Of a stretch of 64,000 bases of DNA, positions 22,389-32,800 are shown one piece after another. Source of the DNA: Chrysaora quinquecirrha (Eukaryota; Cnidaria; Scyphozoa; Semaeostomeae; Pelagiidae); contig JACTAT010000040.1 of assembly GCA_014526335.1 (NCBI GenBank), positions 4,669,669-4,733,668 of the forward strand, read 5' to 3'. The first letter of the stretch is position 1, and each line of letters opens with the position of its first letter. A program made the position numbers and the translations under genes. The notes beneath the pieces are model-generated. The model was not told the DNA's origin, searched no databases, and worked only from the letters and a program-made list of their open reading frames with translations.

Positions 22389-25126
22389 ATGGCAGAAATT
22401 CTTGGACCTTATGACCCAGCTTCACCTTGCCTGACAACAGTTTGCAAAAGAATAACGACAGAAGAATACGAAAAGCAAGCATCTGAGACAACAGAAACAG
22501 CGATCGCAGATCTAATACGATATCTAGAATATAACCCTACTGCGTATCATAATATTCTCAGAAAACGAAAGAGAGAAGACCAAGAAAATGCTGGCGTGCT
22601 GTCATGGCTGAAAGTTAAGATGCTGTCCAAGTTCCTTGGAGATGATTATGTTGAACAAATAAACCCGGATGAAGCAAGAGAGAAAATCAAAAACTTGAAA
22701 GAAGAAATGATTTCTGTTTATAATTACGGTGAAGGTATAAATCCCTTTTTGACCAGATCTTCAGTTTAGTCAATGCAAAATTTTAGTTTTCAGGAGGGGA
22801 GGTGTATGAGGGGGATATTGCGGGGCAAGCGAAACAGAAGAAATCTCCAATTAACGACAGCGACATCATAGTATTCTATTGTCTTCAGAATTATAGGGGG
22901 CTCAACCCCCCATTTCTGACAAGATGTGGGGGCAACTTCATATGGCTTCTAGCAGTGGTAGGGGGACTTCAGGTACTTACCAATACCCCAGTCTGGAATT
23001 CTTGTAGATTGCGTGCGAAGTGAGTGCATGAAAACAATAGAAGAACAATGGGGCCTATTTTTTACCCAAAGATTGCACCATTTGCAGTACATACTTTCCA
23101 GTCTGGCCAATGCCTTGCCTTTCATTACTTCACATTTATCGAAAATGACAGTTGAGATCTCACAAAATACTTTCATTCCAGATGCCAAAGGGTCACCAAG
23201 AAGATTTTCAAGACGCATTGCTCAGAAGAAGAGATTGCAGAGTCAAAATCAAGGAGAGAAACCTGGTCTTTTGCCTGATCCACAGTGTTCTATTGCTAAA
23301 AACCTCGAGCGAGATCTCATGGAAAACACTTCTGATTCTGTGAATTTGTCAGCTGATGCAACATCAGAATCAAGAACGACCCTTGCCCCACCCATGCCAC
23401 CTCCACCTCCACCATTACCACCTCTGAATTTTACAAGTCAAAATGAAGGAAGGACATCTAAAGAACCTTTCTCTGAGGTAATTTTTGCTCAAAAATGTAA
23501 TGTGGTGACCATTCCCTTCTTAACCTGAACTCAATTTGACCCGATTCGTGGAAATTTGTGATCTAAAATTGTTAATAAATGAGCCCCATTTCTGGCTTAT
23601 CGATAGATCATATTGTCCCTTCACCTGGTAGGAACTGCAGCAACTTCACAGGGTAATTTGCTCATAAATGCAATGCCTAGAGGGCTGCAACAAAATTACT
23701 ACCCAGTAAACAAAATGACCATCTATTTCTACATCACAGCTGCATTTTTCTTCTTTACAGATACAAAATAAAATGATTGGCCCAACTGGCAGTGGAAAAG
23801 CAAAGGCAATGTCACCAAGCAGAATAAACACAAGGTAAAAAGTAAAATCGTTGTCAAATCATGTTTCCATTAATTTATGTTACTGGGTATAGTGTTCTTC
23901 TTCTTTAGATGTCTTGTGGCATTGTGGTCTTATACAGCCCCAACAGTTGAGGTCTTGATTTATCCACTTCTGAGATCCTTGGTACTTAATAAACCATTTC
24001 ATCTTTGCCTTTCTACCAACTGAGCAATGCAAACCCTAAAAAACAGTAGTTTTCGACCATTTCGAACATCCAATATGTGCTCCGAATTATTTTCTAAAAC
24101 CTCTTAAATTTAACCACACGAAACAGGATGATAGAATGATATAGAAGGATAGAAGCAGCTCCTATCAGCTGCAAAATTTTGCAGAACTTTTCCGGTGACA
24201 AGTCGATTTCAGTATAATTGCAATCAGGCTTGGTTAACTCGTTTCATCATTACCAGTTGCCAGACTATACTCGCTAAACACTTTTTATCTAGAAGCCAAT
24301 CAAAAGAAATGAAAGAAAATATATGTGGTGAAAAAGAAGGGAGTTTGGAACAACTGCTTAGTTCAATAAAAAATCCCAACATCAGGGCAAAACTTAGACC
24401 AGTAAATATTGGGTAAGTGTTTATTTTATTCATCTATCTTTTATTACCATTCTGTTGGCACGTGCTAGTTCACTCTTTACAGTTTATTTCTATTCCGTGC
24501 ATTGCATTTCGTTGCACGCGCGACTTTTTGCGATCAACTTTTGGTACGAGCTTGTGGGCTTCGTAAACATTCTCTTCTTGAGTCCGCGATTTTTCGGAAC
24601 TGATTTATCGAAACTGACTTGTCGGCAAAAGCGCTCTGGCAGCTAGTCGGCAACTATTTCCTTTTAGAAGGAAACCATTCGGCGCAAAGTTCCAGAAAGT
24701 TTGACGTGGTCTACTTGTGCGATTTGTTGACAACTGATTCCCGTCACTTCCAGTCGACCAAAGCGCTCTTGCGTCTGCGATCAACTGCACCCCATAAGCT
24801 CTGAATAGTTGTTGATACGTCGATATAAGTTAGCAGTGGCTCTATCATAACATAGGGGGACATAAGTCAGGCTTAAGACTGTCATGTAGTTATAGTTCTA
24901 GAAAACCCGATCAAACAAAATGAAACGTATTTTCTTCCGTAGCTGTACAGACGAATCACCGTACCAAATACGCCAAAGAATCAACAAATTGAAATCAGAT
25001 GCAGAAAAGGAATTTCCATTATTTAACCAGCAACTAATAAACAAGTTTCAAAATGCTCGCAGTCCTCAAAGTCCACAATATCTCTCAGATGTTAGCCCTT
25101 CTGGGTCATTCAATCTATCACCATAA
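22389..25126 (+). CDS. PRR11: Proline-rich protein, PRR11-like
   Basis: Five exons: 22389-22734, 23008-23477, 23761-23834, 24293-24412 and 24943-25126. Phases match throughout (1, 0, 2, 2, stop) and give 397 residues; human PRR11 has 360. In order: an N-terminal charged region, a helical segment with clustered aromatic residues (EEQWGLFFTQRLHHLQYIL), basic RRFSRRIAQKKR, a poly-proline stretch (PPMPPPPPPLPPL), a KENICGE...LEQLLSSIKN segment with KLRPV, and a C-terminal QQLINKFQNARSPQSP comparable to the end of PRR11. PRR11 is a vertebrate cell-cycle-associated protein; the assignment rests on domain order and short motifs, so it is tentative. The exon structure itself is well supported. Confidence 0.6.
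23905..24005 (+). repeat. SINE fragment (3' part) in a PRR11-like intron
   Basis: GAGGTCTTGATTTATCCACT followed by TCTGAGATCCTTGGTAC and ACCATTTCATC matches the 3' half of the SINE copies at 26599, 33774 and 55279. Degenerate, lacking the promoter half. Confidence 0.55.
24600..24800 (+). repeat. Dispersed AAAGCGCTCT-ended repeat
   Basis: About 190 bases sharing ordered blocks with the reverse complement of 46590-46780: AAGCGCTCT, CTAGTCGG, GTTCCAGAAAGTT, GCGATT, GACAACTGATT and GCGCTCTTGCG. The GCGCTCT ends are inverted relative to each other, so it is probably a MITE. It lies in the fourth intron of the PRR11-like gene. Confidence 0.6.
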
Positions 25127-26868
25127 AATACATTAAACTTTTATTCCTTACGATATTTAAAGGCCTATCTTTAAAAAGTTTATAATTATCAATTTATGTT
25201 CCTATGATTGAAAGTATATGTTGGTTAACATTTCATCTAACATTCGCTATCATCCATGCTGGGTGAATCGTTGGCTACTTTTGGCCGGTGCTTAAACTTT
25301 CATGAAAGTCGTTTTATTAATTTTTTCACGGAAACTTATTTTAATGTTTTATTAACATTTTAGAATATAGTCTTAATATTTTGTTTTACTTATCAATACT
25401 TTGATACTTTATTTCAACTTAATGAAAATTTTATCACAAAAATATTTGTTCTTTCTAGCGCTTTCTTTGCAACATTCGAACTAAAATTGATGCTAGTGAT
25501 CGTATTTGCGGTTTGGTATGATTTTAACAAAAACTCCATATAACAGAGCGGGAAATTAGAATTTAAGAAAACTCAAAATGTTCACCTTATTAGAAAAAAA
25601 TAGTGTTAAAATCGCATGGAAGTTGTTCTAAGTAGCTACAATTTAAATCAAGTGTGTAAAATCTGGGCGGCACATCCTTACCTGTCCATAAGTCACGCAC
25701 CCCCCGGTTTCCAAATACAGAAAGTTTTGAAGCTGAAGAAGAATGCATAATTAAATGCTTCTGTCGGTGTGAAAAGCTCAATACTGAGCTTTCTCAACTT
25801 TTTGAGGAGCAAGCTTCTTTTAAACAACTTTCTTGAAAAAAATGTGGAATCCAATATAAGTTTCGACAGAAAAAGCCAAAGTATTAAGAGACACAATGTG
25901 AAAAAGTCTCAAACAAGTAAGGACGTAGCATAGAAAGTTACTTTCATTATCGTATCAATCGGCTAATTTTTTTAGAAATCAATAATCAGTATAGCATTCG
26001 GCTACTTGGCCAAATACTGCCAGTTTTGTTATCTTAGTAGCATATTTGTCCTACAATAATATCATTAATACTAAATATACCTGAATCATCAATAAAATCT
26101 TGATTGTTTAGGTTTTATAATTTTTCCATTATTTCAGTAGTCTATTATTGATGAAGAACTGCGTCGTAGAGCTCTTGTACCCCAGGGATCACATCCAGTG
26201 CTTTTGTTTTCAAAGCAAGCTAGAACAAAATAAGGTCGGTGGTGAGTAAATTTAGTGTGTATTTACTATAAACTTGTTATTTTTAAGGAAGAAAAACTTC
26301 TGGAACCCTTGACAGCGTCATTTTCTAGGTGCACAATCAAATTTTCGATATGCTTCATCCACTAATGCCAGATTGAAGGCTGTTCAGTCCATTAGAGTGG
26401 CTGTTAGGTGAAACTGAGGGCCCAACTAGCAAAAGTAATTTGTCGGGCAAGGCTTGTGGGAGCTAGACAGGAGCTAAGTACAGGCTGTTAATTATGGTTG
26501 AGGGCCACCAGAAGAAAGGCTCGGGTACTGGAATGGGGAAATCTCTGGCTCAAAGTTTCTTTTTCAATTCACAATTCAGCAATCGTCATTTATCGTGAAG
26601 ATGCTGTAGCGTCGTGGTCTAATCCAACTTGCTTGCAGTGTCAAGACAGAGTTTTAGGGGGTTAGACCCCCAGCCACCGTAGCGTCACAGCATTACAGCT
26701 AGAGACAATGTCTCGTTAGTTCGTGTTCTTCTGAGATCCTAGCGACAGGGGCTAAACACACCATTTCGCCCATTTTCACCTTCACCAGTGTAATCACAGT
26801 CAAAAGCCCTTGTATTTTCGCTACATCAATATGATGACAAAATAGGGAGACTAAATTTTAACACTTAC
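25127..26868. other. Intergenic region between convergent PRR11-like and beta-adaptin genes
   Basis: No exon is recognisable on either strand. I specifically looked for the last beta-adaptin exon on the minus strand and did not find it. Contents include a dispersed repeat around 25585-25700 (GTGTTAAAATCGC, CTGGGCGGCACATCC) shared with 41905-42115, and a SINE at 26599-26790. Confidence 0.5.
26599..26790 (+). repeat. tRNA-derived SINE-like element
   Basis: AGATGCTGTAGCGTCGTGGT begins the copy, which includes a CCACCGTAGCGTCACAG block and ends TCTGAGATCCTAGCGAC...CATTTTCACCTTCACC. It shares ordered blocks with 33774-33953 (reverse) and 55279-55410. This copy has a diverged B box. Confidence 0.7.
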
Positions 26869-28691
26869 CGATACTGTAGGGTTATTAGGGATGAGTTTCA
26901 ATTCAGCCATCACCCAAATACTATTCACGAATCTCAAAGATTGGTAGAGCATTTCCTGCAATCAAAACAAGTCATTGTTGAGGTGCAATTCACTCCTCAA
27001 AAAGGTGTACGAGATTTTTATGAAAACAAAAGGATTTCCAAGGGATTTCTGATCGCCCCTCGGACATTGTAGTACTTTGGCATCAACAGTACAATACACT
27101 CTAGCACATGGCCCAAGTGTAAAAAGTGTACCCAGACATTGGTCAAAATGAGCCAATCAGAAAACTAACGTGGGGCCTTGCTCTTAATAATGGTGTTGAA
27201 GAATGAGAGTTTCTAAAAATATAAATTACTAACCTGGCCATCAACATTTCTACGAGCAATTGTAAAGACATTGTTTGCTTGCAATCTCTGTTGGGCAATA
27301 TCTAAGAAGATAATAAGGAGCGAAGACATCAGAAGATAAGCCTATCCTAATGTTGCATGATGATGGTGATGATGATGATGATGATGGTGGTGGTGTATGG
27401 TTATAATTACTTATTGATTGACTGATTGATGGTGATGACGATGACGATGACATGATGATGATGTATGATTATTATGATGTTGATGATGACGATGATCATA
27501 ATGACCATGGTCATGATTATGATAATTATTACGATGATGATAATGTATGGTTATAATTACTTACTGCTTGACTGATTGATGATGATGATGTTGATGATCA
27601 TGGTGATGATGATGACAATGTTAATGATGATGTTGACGATGAAGATGATGAAGGCCACCATGATGAAAATAAAGATGCTCGTGACAATGATGATGGTGAT
27701 TATGAAAATGAAGACGATGATGATGATAATGATTATGATCATGATAAAGGGATGACGCTGATGATTCTGATTATAATACTGATGGTGATGACCAAAGTGA
27801 GTATATGATATGCAAGAAATATTCAATAACCCTTAGGCTTGAAATAGGTGGTCAAGTAACATACCAGCAGAAATTTGGACATTAGCAATCTGATTCTGGA
27901 TCTCATTTGATGCTGCTATCTCTTTCCAAGTTGCAAGGAAAACTTTGCGATCTACAATCAACCAGAAATGAAACATTAAAATCATTTACGAAAGGAAAAA
28001 TTTTTCTGATAAAGTGTTATACCTGTTGAAAGAGAGAACCTATAGCCCTACCAAAACGATCAAACATTCAAAGCCAAACATCTTAAATTTGCTGGCCAAA
28101 AATATTTTCTGGTCTTTTGGCCACATTGCACCACATTGCTCGTCAAATATGCGTGCTAGTCATATTTGCTAGTCATATTTGATTTTCACAAAACAAGGTT
28201 AAGAAAATTCAGTCAGTTAAATGTTGTACGACGTTTCAAAACGACCAAACATTGCTTGTAAAGCAAAAATCAAATTTTGGACCAACAACGTTTGATCGTG
28301 TAACCCGGGCCTAATAAGAAAGAGAGATGGACAGGCAGATTGTGAGCATTGTGAGTTTGAATCGAGATATTCAACTTCACCGCCAGTGAACAGAACTTCT
28401 TTGGACATAATGCTAAAATGTTCATTATACATTATTCTTATTCATTATACCCCCAGAACCCTGGGCTTCTAGATCCTTCATAAATTAAAGAATCATTGGA
28501 AGATTTCTCAAAACTTTTTGCTTTTTATATTTTAGAAGTTTGAGAGTTAGAATCTTTTCACTTACCCATATTTCCATCTTCTACAAAATAAACATGCAGA
28601 GGCACTGTACAGCTGAAGTAGAAGATATCAATGTTGTTCTTGACAGCAACTTGAAGATTTGATAAAGGTTCCATTTTCTGTATAGGCCCAT
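26869..28691 (-). CDS. AP1B1/AP2B1: Beta-adaptin (AP-1/AP-2 beta) appendage domain, partial
   Basis: Four exons: 28691-28566, 27951-27865, 27301-27234 and 26955-26869, phases 1, 1, 0, 0, about 122 residues. They encode the C-terminal appendage (ear) platform of the large beta subunit of clathrin adaptors: MEPLSNLQVAVKNNIDIFYF, FVEDGNMDRKVFLATWKEI, NNVFTIARRNVDGQEMLYQS and WVMAELKLIPNNP. This is highly similar to human AP1B1/AP2B1 and covers their last 150 or so residues, except the final 24 (the LSLKCRAPEV... segment), which I could not find. The roughly 780-residue trunk and hinge are absent; the N run at 28769-29268 lies immediately upstream, and voltage-sensor exons follow beyond it on the same strand. 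This is either a truncated view of a normal gene, a partial duplicate, or part of a fusion. Confidence 0.85.
27355..27792. repeat. GAT/GATGAT microsatellite cluster in a beta-adaptin intron
   Basis: Long imperfect (GATGAT)n with GGTGGT and ATGATTAT interruptions, and a duplicated TATGGTTATAATTACTTA block (27397 and 27546). Intron between the second and third appendage exons. Confidence 0.9.
28047..28316. mobile_element. Palindromic MITE, ACGATCAAACATT family
   Basis: Left end CCAAAACGATCAAACATT and right end AACGTTTGATCGTGTAACCC face each other, with inner copies of AACGACCAAACATTGCTTG. Similar elements occur at 48150-48405, 49240-49427 and 49917-50165. Non-coding. Confidence 0.6.
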
Positions 28692-28768
28692 CTGAAAACA
28701 GGTTAATACAGGTTGTGATGAAGGTTATAAAGGTGTAAAGAAGGATTAATACAGGTAGTAAGACTGGT

Positions 28769-29268
28769 NNNNNNNNNNNNNNNNNNNNNNNNNNNNNNNN
28801 NNNNNNNNNNNNNNNNNNNNNNNNNNNNNNNNNNNNNNNNNNNNNNNNNNNNNNNNNNNNNNNNNNNNNNNNNNNNNNNNNNNNNNNNNNNNNNNNNNNN
28901 NNNNNNNNNNNNNNNNNNNNNNNNNNNNNNNNNNNNNNNNNNNNNNNNNNNNNNNNNNNNNNNNNNNNNNNNNNNNNNNNNNNNNNNNNNNNNNNNNNNN
29001 NNNNNNNNNNNNNNNNNNNNNNNNNNNNNNNNNNNNNNNNNNNNNNNNNNNNNNNNNNNNNNNNNNNNNNNNNNNNNNNNNNNNNNNNNNNNNNNNNNNN
29101 NNNNNNNNNNNNNNNNNNNNNNNNNNNNNNNNNNNNNNNNNNNNNNNNNNNNNNNNNNNNNNNNNNNNNNNNNNNNNNNNNNNNNNNNNNNNNNNNNNNN
29201 NNNNNNNNNNNNNNNNNNNNNNNNNNNNNNNNNNNNNNNNNNNNNNNNNNNNNNNNNNNNNNNNNNNN
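28769..29268. other. Assembly gap, 500 N
   Basis: Exactly 500 N, again a likely placeholder. It separates the voltage-sensor exons from the beta-adaptin exons. A short TTAATACAGGT repeat abuts its left edge. Confidence 0.98.
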
Positions 29269-29457
29269 GTCTGAAAGTGAAATAGCTTAACATCGTGGGA
29301 GCGCTCACATCATGAGGGGCGTAATAAAACTCTGATCGAACTGATCTAATTTCAATCTTTCAGGTGTGTCAGAAATGTCAGGTCTCTCCATTTAGTGTCC
29401 AGCGACCTCATCTTTGTATTGAATCGAAGCTTCTCAATACGGCACTTCAACTGCGAA

Positions 29458-29725
29458 CTGCTCGACCATACCCCGGGGACACTATGTACAATTTGGGTAC
29501 TGGGGACGTGCCGCCCAGAACGATATCGATTCTCAAGGCTTTGGTTTCAAGAAACGATGGGATATTCACGATTCTTGTGTGAGAAATGGTTTGTTTTTAC
29601 ATTGTGTTATTTTACAGCGTCGGTGTGGTATACATTTTCGAAAGATTTGTATTAAGGTCCGGTATGTTTTTGATGCTTGGACGGTACGTCCCTTACAATT
29701 TTCGATGAAGTGCCCCCACTGGGAG
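29458..29725 (+). repeat. Dispersed repeat with TTTGGGTACTGGGGACGTGC motif
   Basis: Homologous to the reverse strand of 55675-55995: GGGGACACTATGTACAATTT, the GGGTACTGGGGACGTGCCGCC block, AAGGTCCGGTATGTTTTTGA, then a GTCCCTTAC...AAGTGCCCCC end. The two ends are weakly inverted (GGGGCACTAT against AAGTGCCCCC). Non-coding. Confidence 0.7.
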
Positions 29726-29801
29726 ACCATATATCTACCAAATTACTAAAATCAAACAAAGCAAACGAATAGAAGGATGTACGCTATCAGACTTAACTTA
29801 C

Positions 29802-32800
29802 GAGATATTTTGTTGATTTTTCGAGGTGCTTTCTTCCAGTGAATAGACGAGCGAGTAGGAAAATTCTCAATAATCGCAGAACAACGACCAATCTAGAAAA
29901 GATGCACAAATGTTTATCAGGTCGAAAGGAACCAAAACTTATACAGAGTTGAGATGAAATAAATTGTTTTTACTGTTGAAAGAAACATTCTAAATTTAGT
30001 CGCGGCTACACGTACGATTTTTCTGTTGTTTTGGCGACGCGACAGTTCTTGGGGTGTAATTGTGAAGGAATCAATGTTTTTAAATTGATGACAATTTGTT
30101 AGTATCAGTCTGCTCACCATGGCAAACGATTTAAAAAATCCTTTGAATACTCGATCTCGTAGCTTGTGGCTTGACCTTGCTTACGGATTAACTGATACGT
30201 AAGTATATTAAACTTGTCAATAAAAAAATATTTCAGCCTATCATTTCATATACACTGAAGTCATAGCTACTGAGGGCACTTCAAAGAATTTAGAAGCCCC
30301 CTCTCTAATAAGACCCTCTCTAATAAGATCCTCTCTAAAAAGTCCTCTTTCTATAAAGCCCCTCTCCATAAAATCCCCTCTCCACGCGCCTTCTCTTTTC
30401 GGTAGACGTCGAAACGTATTTTTTTGGTACCATCTTCTGAAAACGGCAGGTTTGGAAGGCCTCCAAAATCTCCTGTCCCCGAACCTGTAAGGTTTCACAG
30501 ACATCACAAGGAATCTCGTTTTCGCTCTCAAATCAATGGCTTAGTTCTAGTTTGTTCTGATCAGCCTGCAATTTTCGGCAGCTTTGTTTTTTTTGGTACA
30601 GGAAACATTTTCTTGCTCAGTCTCAGTGGCGTAGCCAGGGTCTTGGCATTGGGGGGGCAAAAGAATTAAAAAGATGGGGGTCCGGGGGCTTGCCCCTGGA
30701 AAAATTTTTGGGGCCATGCCCTTCTACAAGTCGTAGAACGGCCCTTTATAAAAGAGATTTGATGGGCTTTCACTTGCTTTGCACAGAAATTTTATGACAA
30801 CAGACCTACAATCTTCGTGCAGAGTCTACTACTTGCCAGGGATAAATTGTTCTAAGACCTTTGAAATTCATGAAAGCTAACAAATATCTACGTTGTAACT
30901 ACAAAAATTGTTGCAAAGCCTTTTTTAAGTATGAAAACATAGAAATAAAAGTTATCAACTATGTAATTAATGGGAGAGACACAAAACTAGGGGGGTCCGG
31001 GGGTATGCTCCCCCGGAAAAATTTTCATTTTTTTACCTCTAGAATGGCATAGAATGCATAATTTTTTGCTTGCCGGGTGTGTTCCTACTGGATATCCGAA
31101 GACATCTCATCTCACCTGTTTGTTGGAAACGCTTTCTTGTTAATGTAGAACATTCCAGCCAAGAATACCGAAGCGGTGAAAATTCTCATTCTACGTTTAT
31201 CTACTAGAAACATGTAATGTGTTGTGTGATCTTTCGTTTACTGTACTAATTTCCTCGTGTGTTTGCCTGTTCGTTCTATTTCGTTTTGTATTTGGACAAC
31301 GAGAGAAAGGAGATTGACAGTTTGACTTTTCACCACAGCAAAAATAGAGGTCTTTTGAATAAACTTTAAATCTGTCCGACGGGAGCGTAAAAACACCAGA
31401 AAGGTCCGTACCTTTAGAAACCTTCACACATCGAGACCTATTGCAACAGGAAGGGAGTGTGGGTTGAACAATAGTAAACAAGTGGCGTTAATTGCCGCAT
31501 AAAAAATAGTAGTAGAACACTTTCCTGGAACCAAGCAGGGCAGGTTGGATCGGGTTGGATGATATCTCTTCTCTTTTTCGATATTGAAAAATATCTATTG
31601 CTCAACGGTTGTTAGAATTTCTCTTACCCCCCACTGATTTTGTTGCAGAAATGGACTTTTCTAAAACACCAACTTTTCAACTATTGGGGGGGCGACCGCC
31701 CCCCCTTGCCCCCCCCTTGGCTACGCTACTGCTCAGTCTACTGTTTTCAGAATTTGGAAGATCTGCCAAAAACAGGAGGCTACCAAAAAATACGCCCTTA
31801 AAATGCTCTCTTCTACGCGACTGTAATGCGTAGTCAATGCAACAAAACCGGCTAAACTTGTGACATTTTTGGCGGAAAACCAAAACATGTCGCGAAAGGT
31901 TCAACCAAATCAATGTCATATCAACATTTCGTTCGAAAATCTATCCTCGCTACATCTGTAACTTCTAGGTTTTGATGTCGCGTCGACAATTTTTTGTCCT
32001 ATTTGTCTGGTCACCATATCAAGCAAAAGATCACACGTTTTACCTCCACAGCTTTAATCAAAACAACACAAAAACAATATTCAGTCTTTAGAAATTTCAG
32101 AAAGCAAAACCCTGCAAAAATGCTGCATTCACGTACTTGCCATATCTATCTGCATTGACCAGGACCTCTGCATAAATAACAGTTGTAGTGAATGAAATAA
32201 TAATGATAACCATATCCAATATCTCAATCCAATGTTTGAAAAATTCCAGCCTGAAAATATAACGCACATCAGTTCAGTACAGATTGAACAGATATATAAA
32301 GCATCCTGTTTCAATTATAAGTCTTAAAGACGTATGAAAAGCTGCATGAATGGTAATTCATTCAATTCATGCCTAAATAGATATTCGTCTTCCACTATCC
32401 AGTAGCTTATTCAAGGACGATATCACAACAGCATTAGAGATTTAGCCAGCACGCTTGAATTTGCACACAGATTGATGCTTCTTCAAGTCTTTTAATTTCT
32501 GCGTTATTATAGTGAGAGGGGCATGAAAATTAATGGTATTAACATAGGCATTAAAGAGGAATCTTAATGCCCATGACAACGCCAAGTGCTATGGTCAATG
32601 CCAAATATTTTTAATCAATAACAATCAAAGATTGAAGACTAGCTCTAATTCGCTAGCTCCACTATGCTAGCTCCACCATGCGAAAATTCGCTAGCTCCAC
32701 TATGTTGAAATAAGAAATGAGTTCTGTGAGCTTACCCCCAAGCAAAGACTCTCAAGAATAATTCCAGCATAAAGTATGACACAATAACTAAAGACAAAAT

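Noticed and set aside
27557..27826. Ile-rich minus-strand frame resembling a membrane protein
   Set aside because: Translation of GAT/ATT microsatellite in a beta-adaptin intron.
28703..29308. Open frame spanning the second N run
   Set aside because: Almost entirely N.
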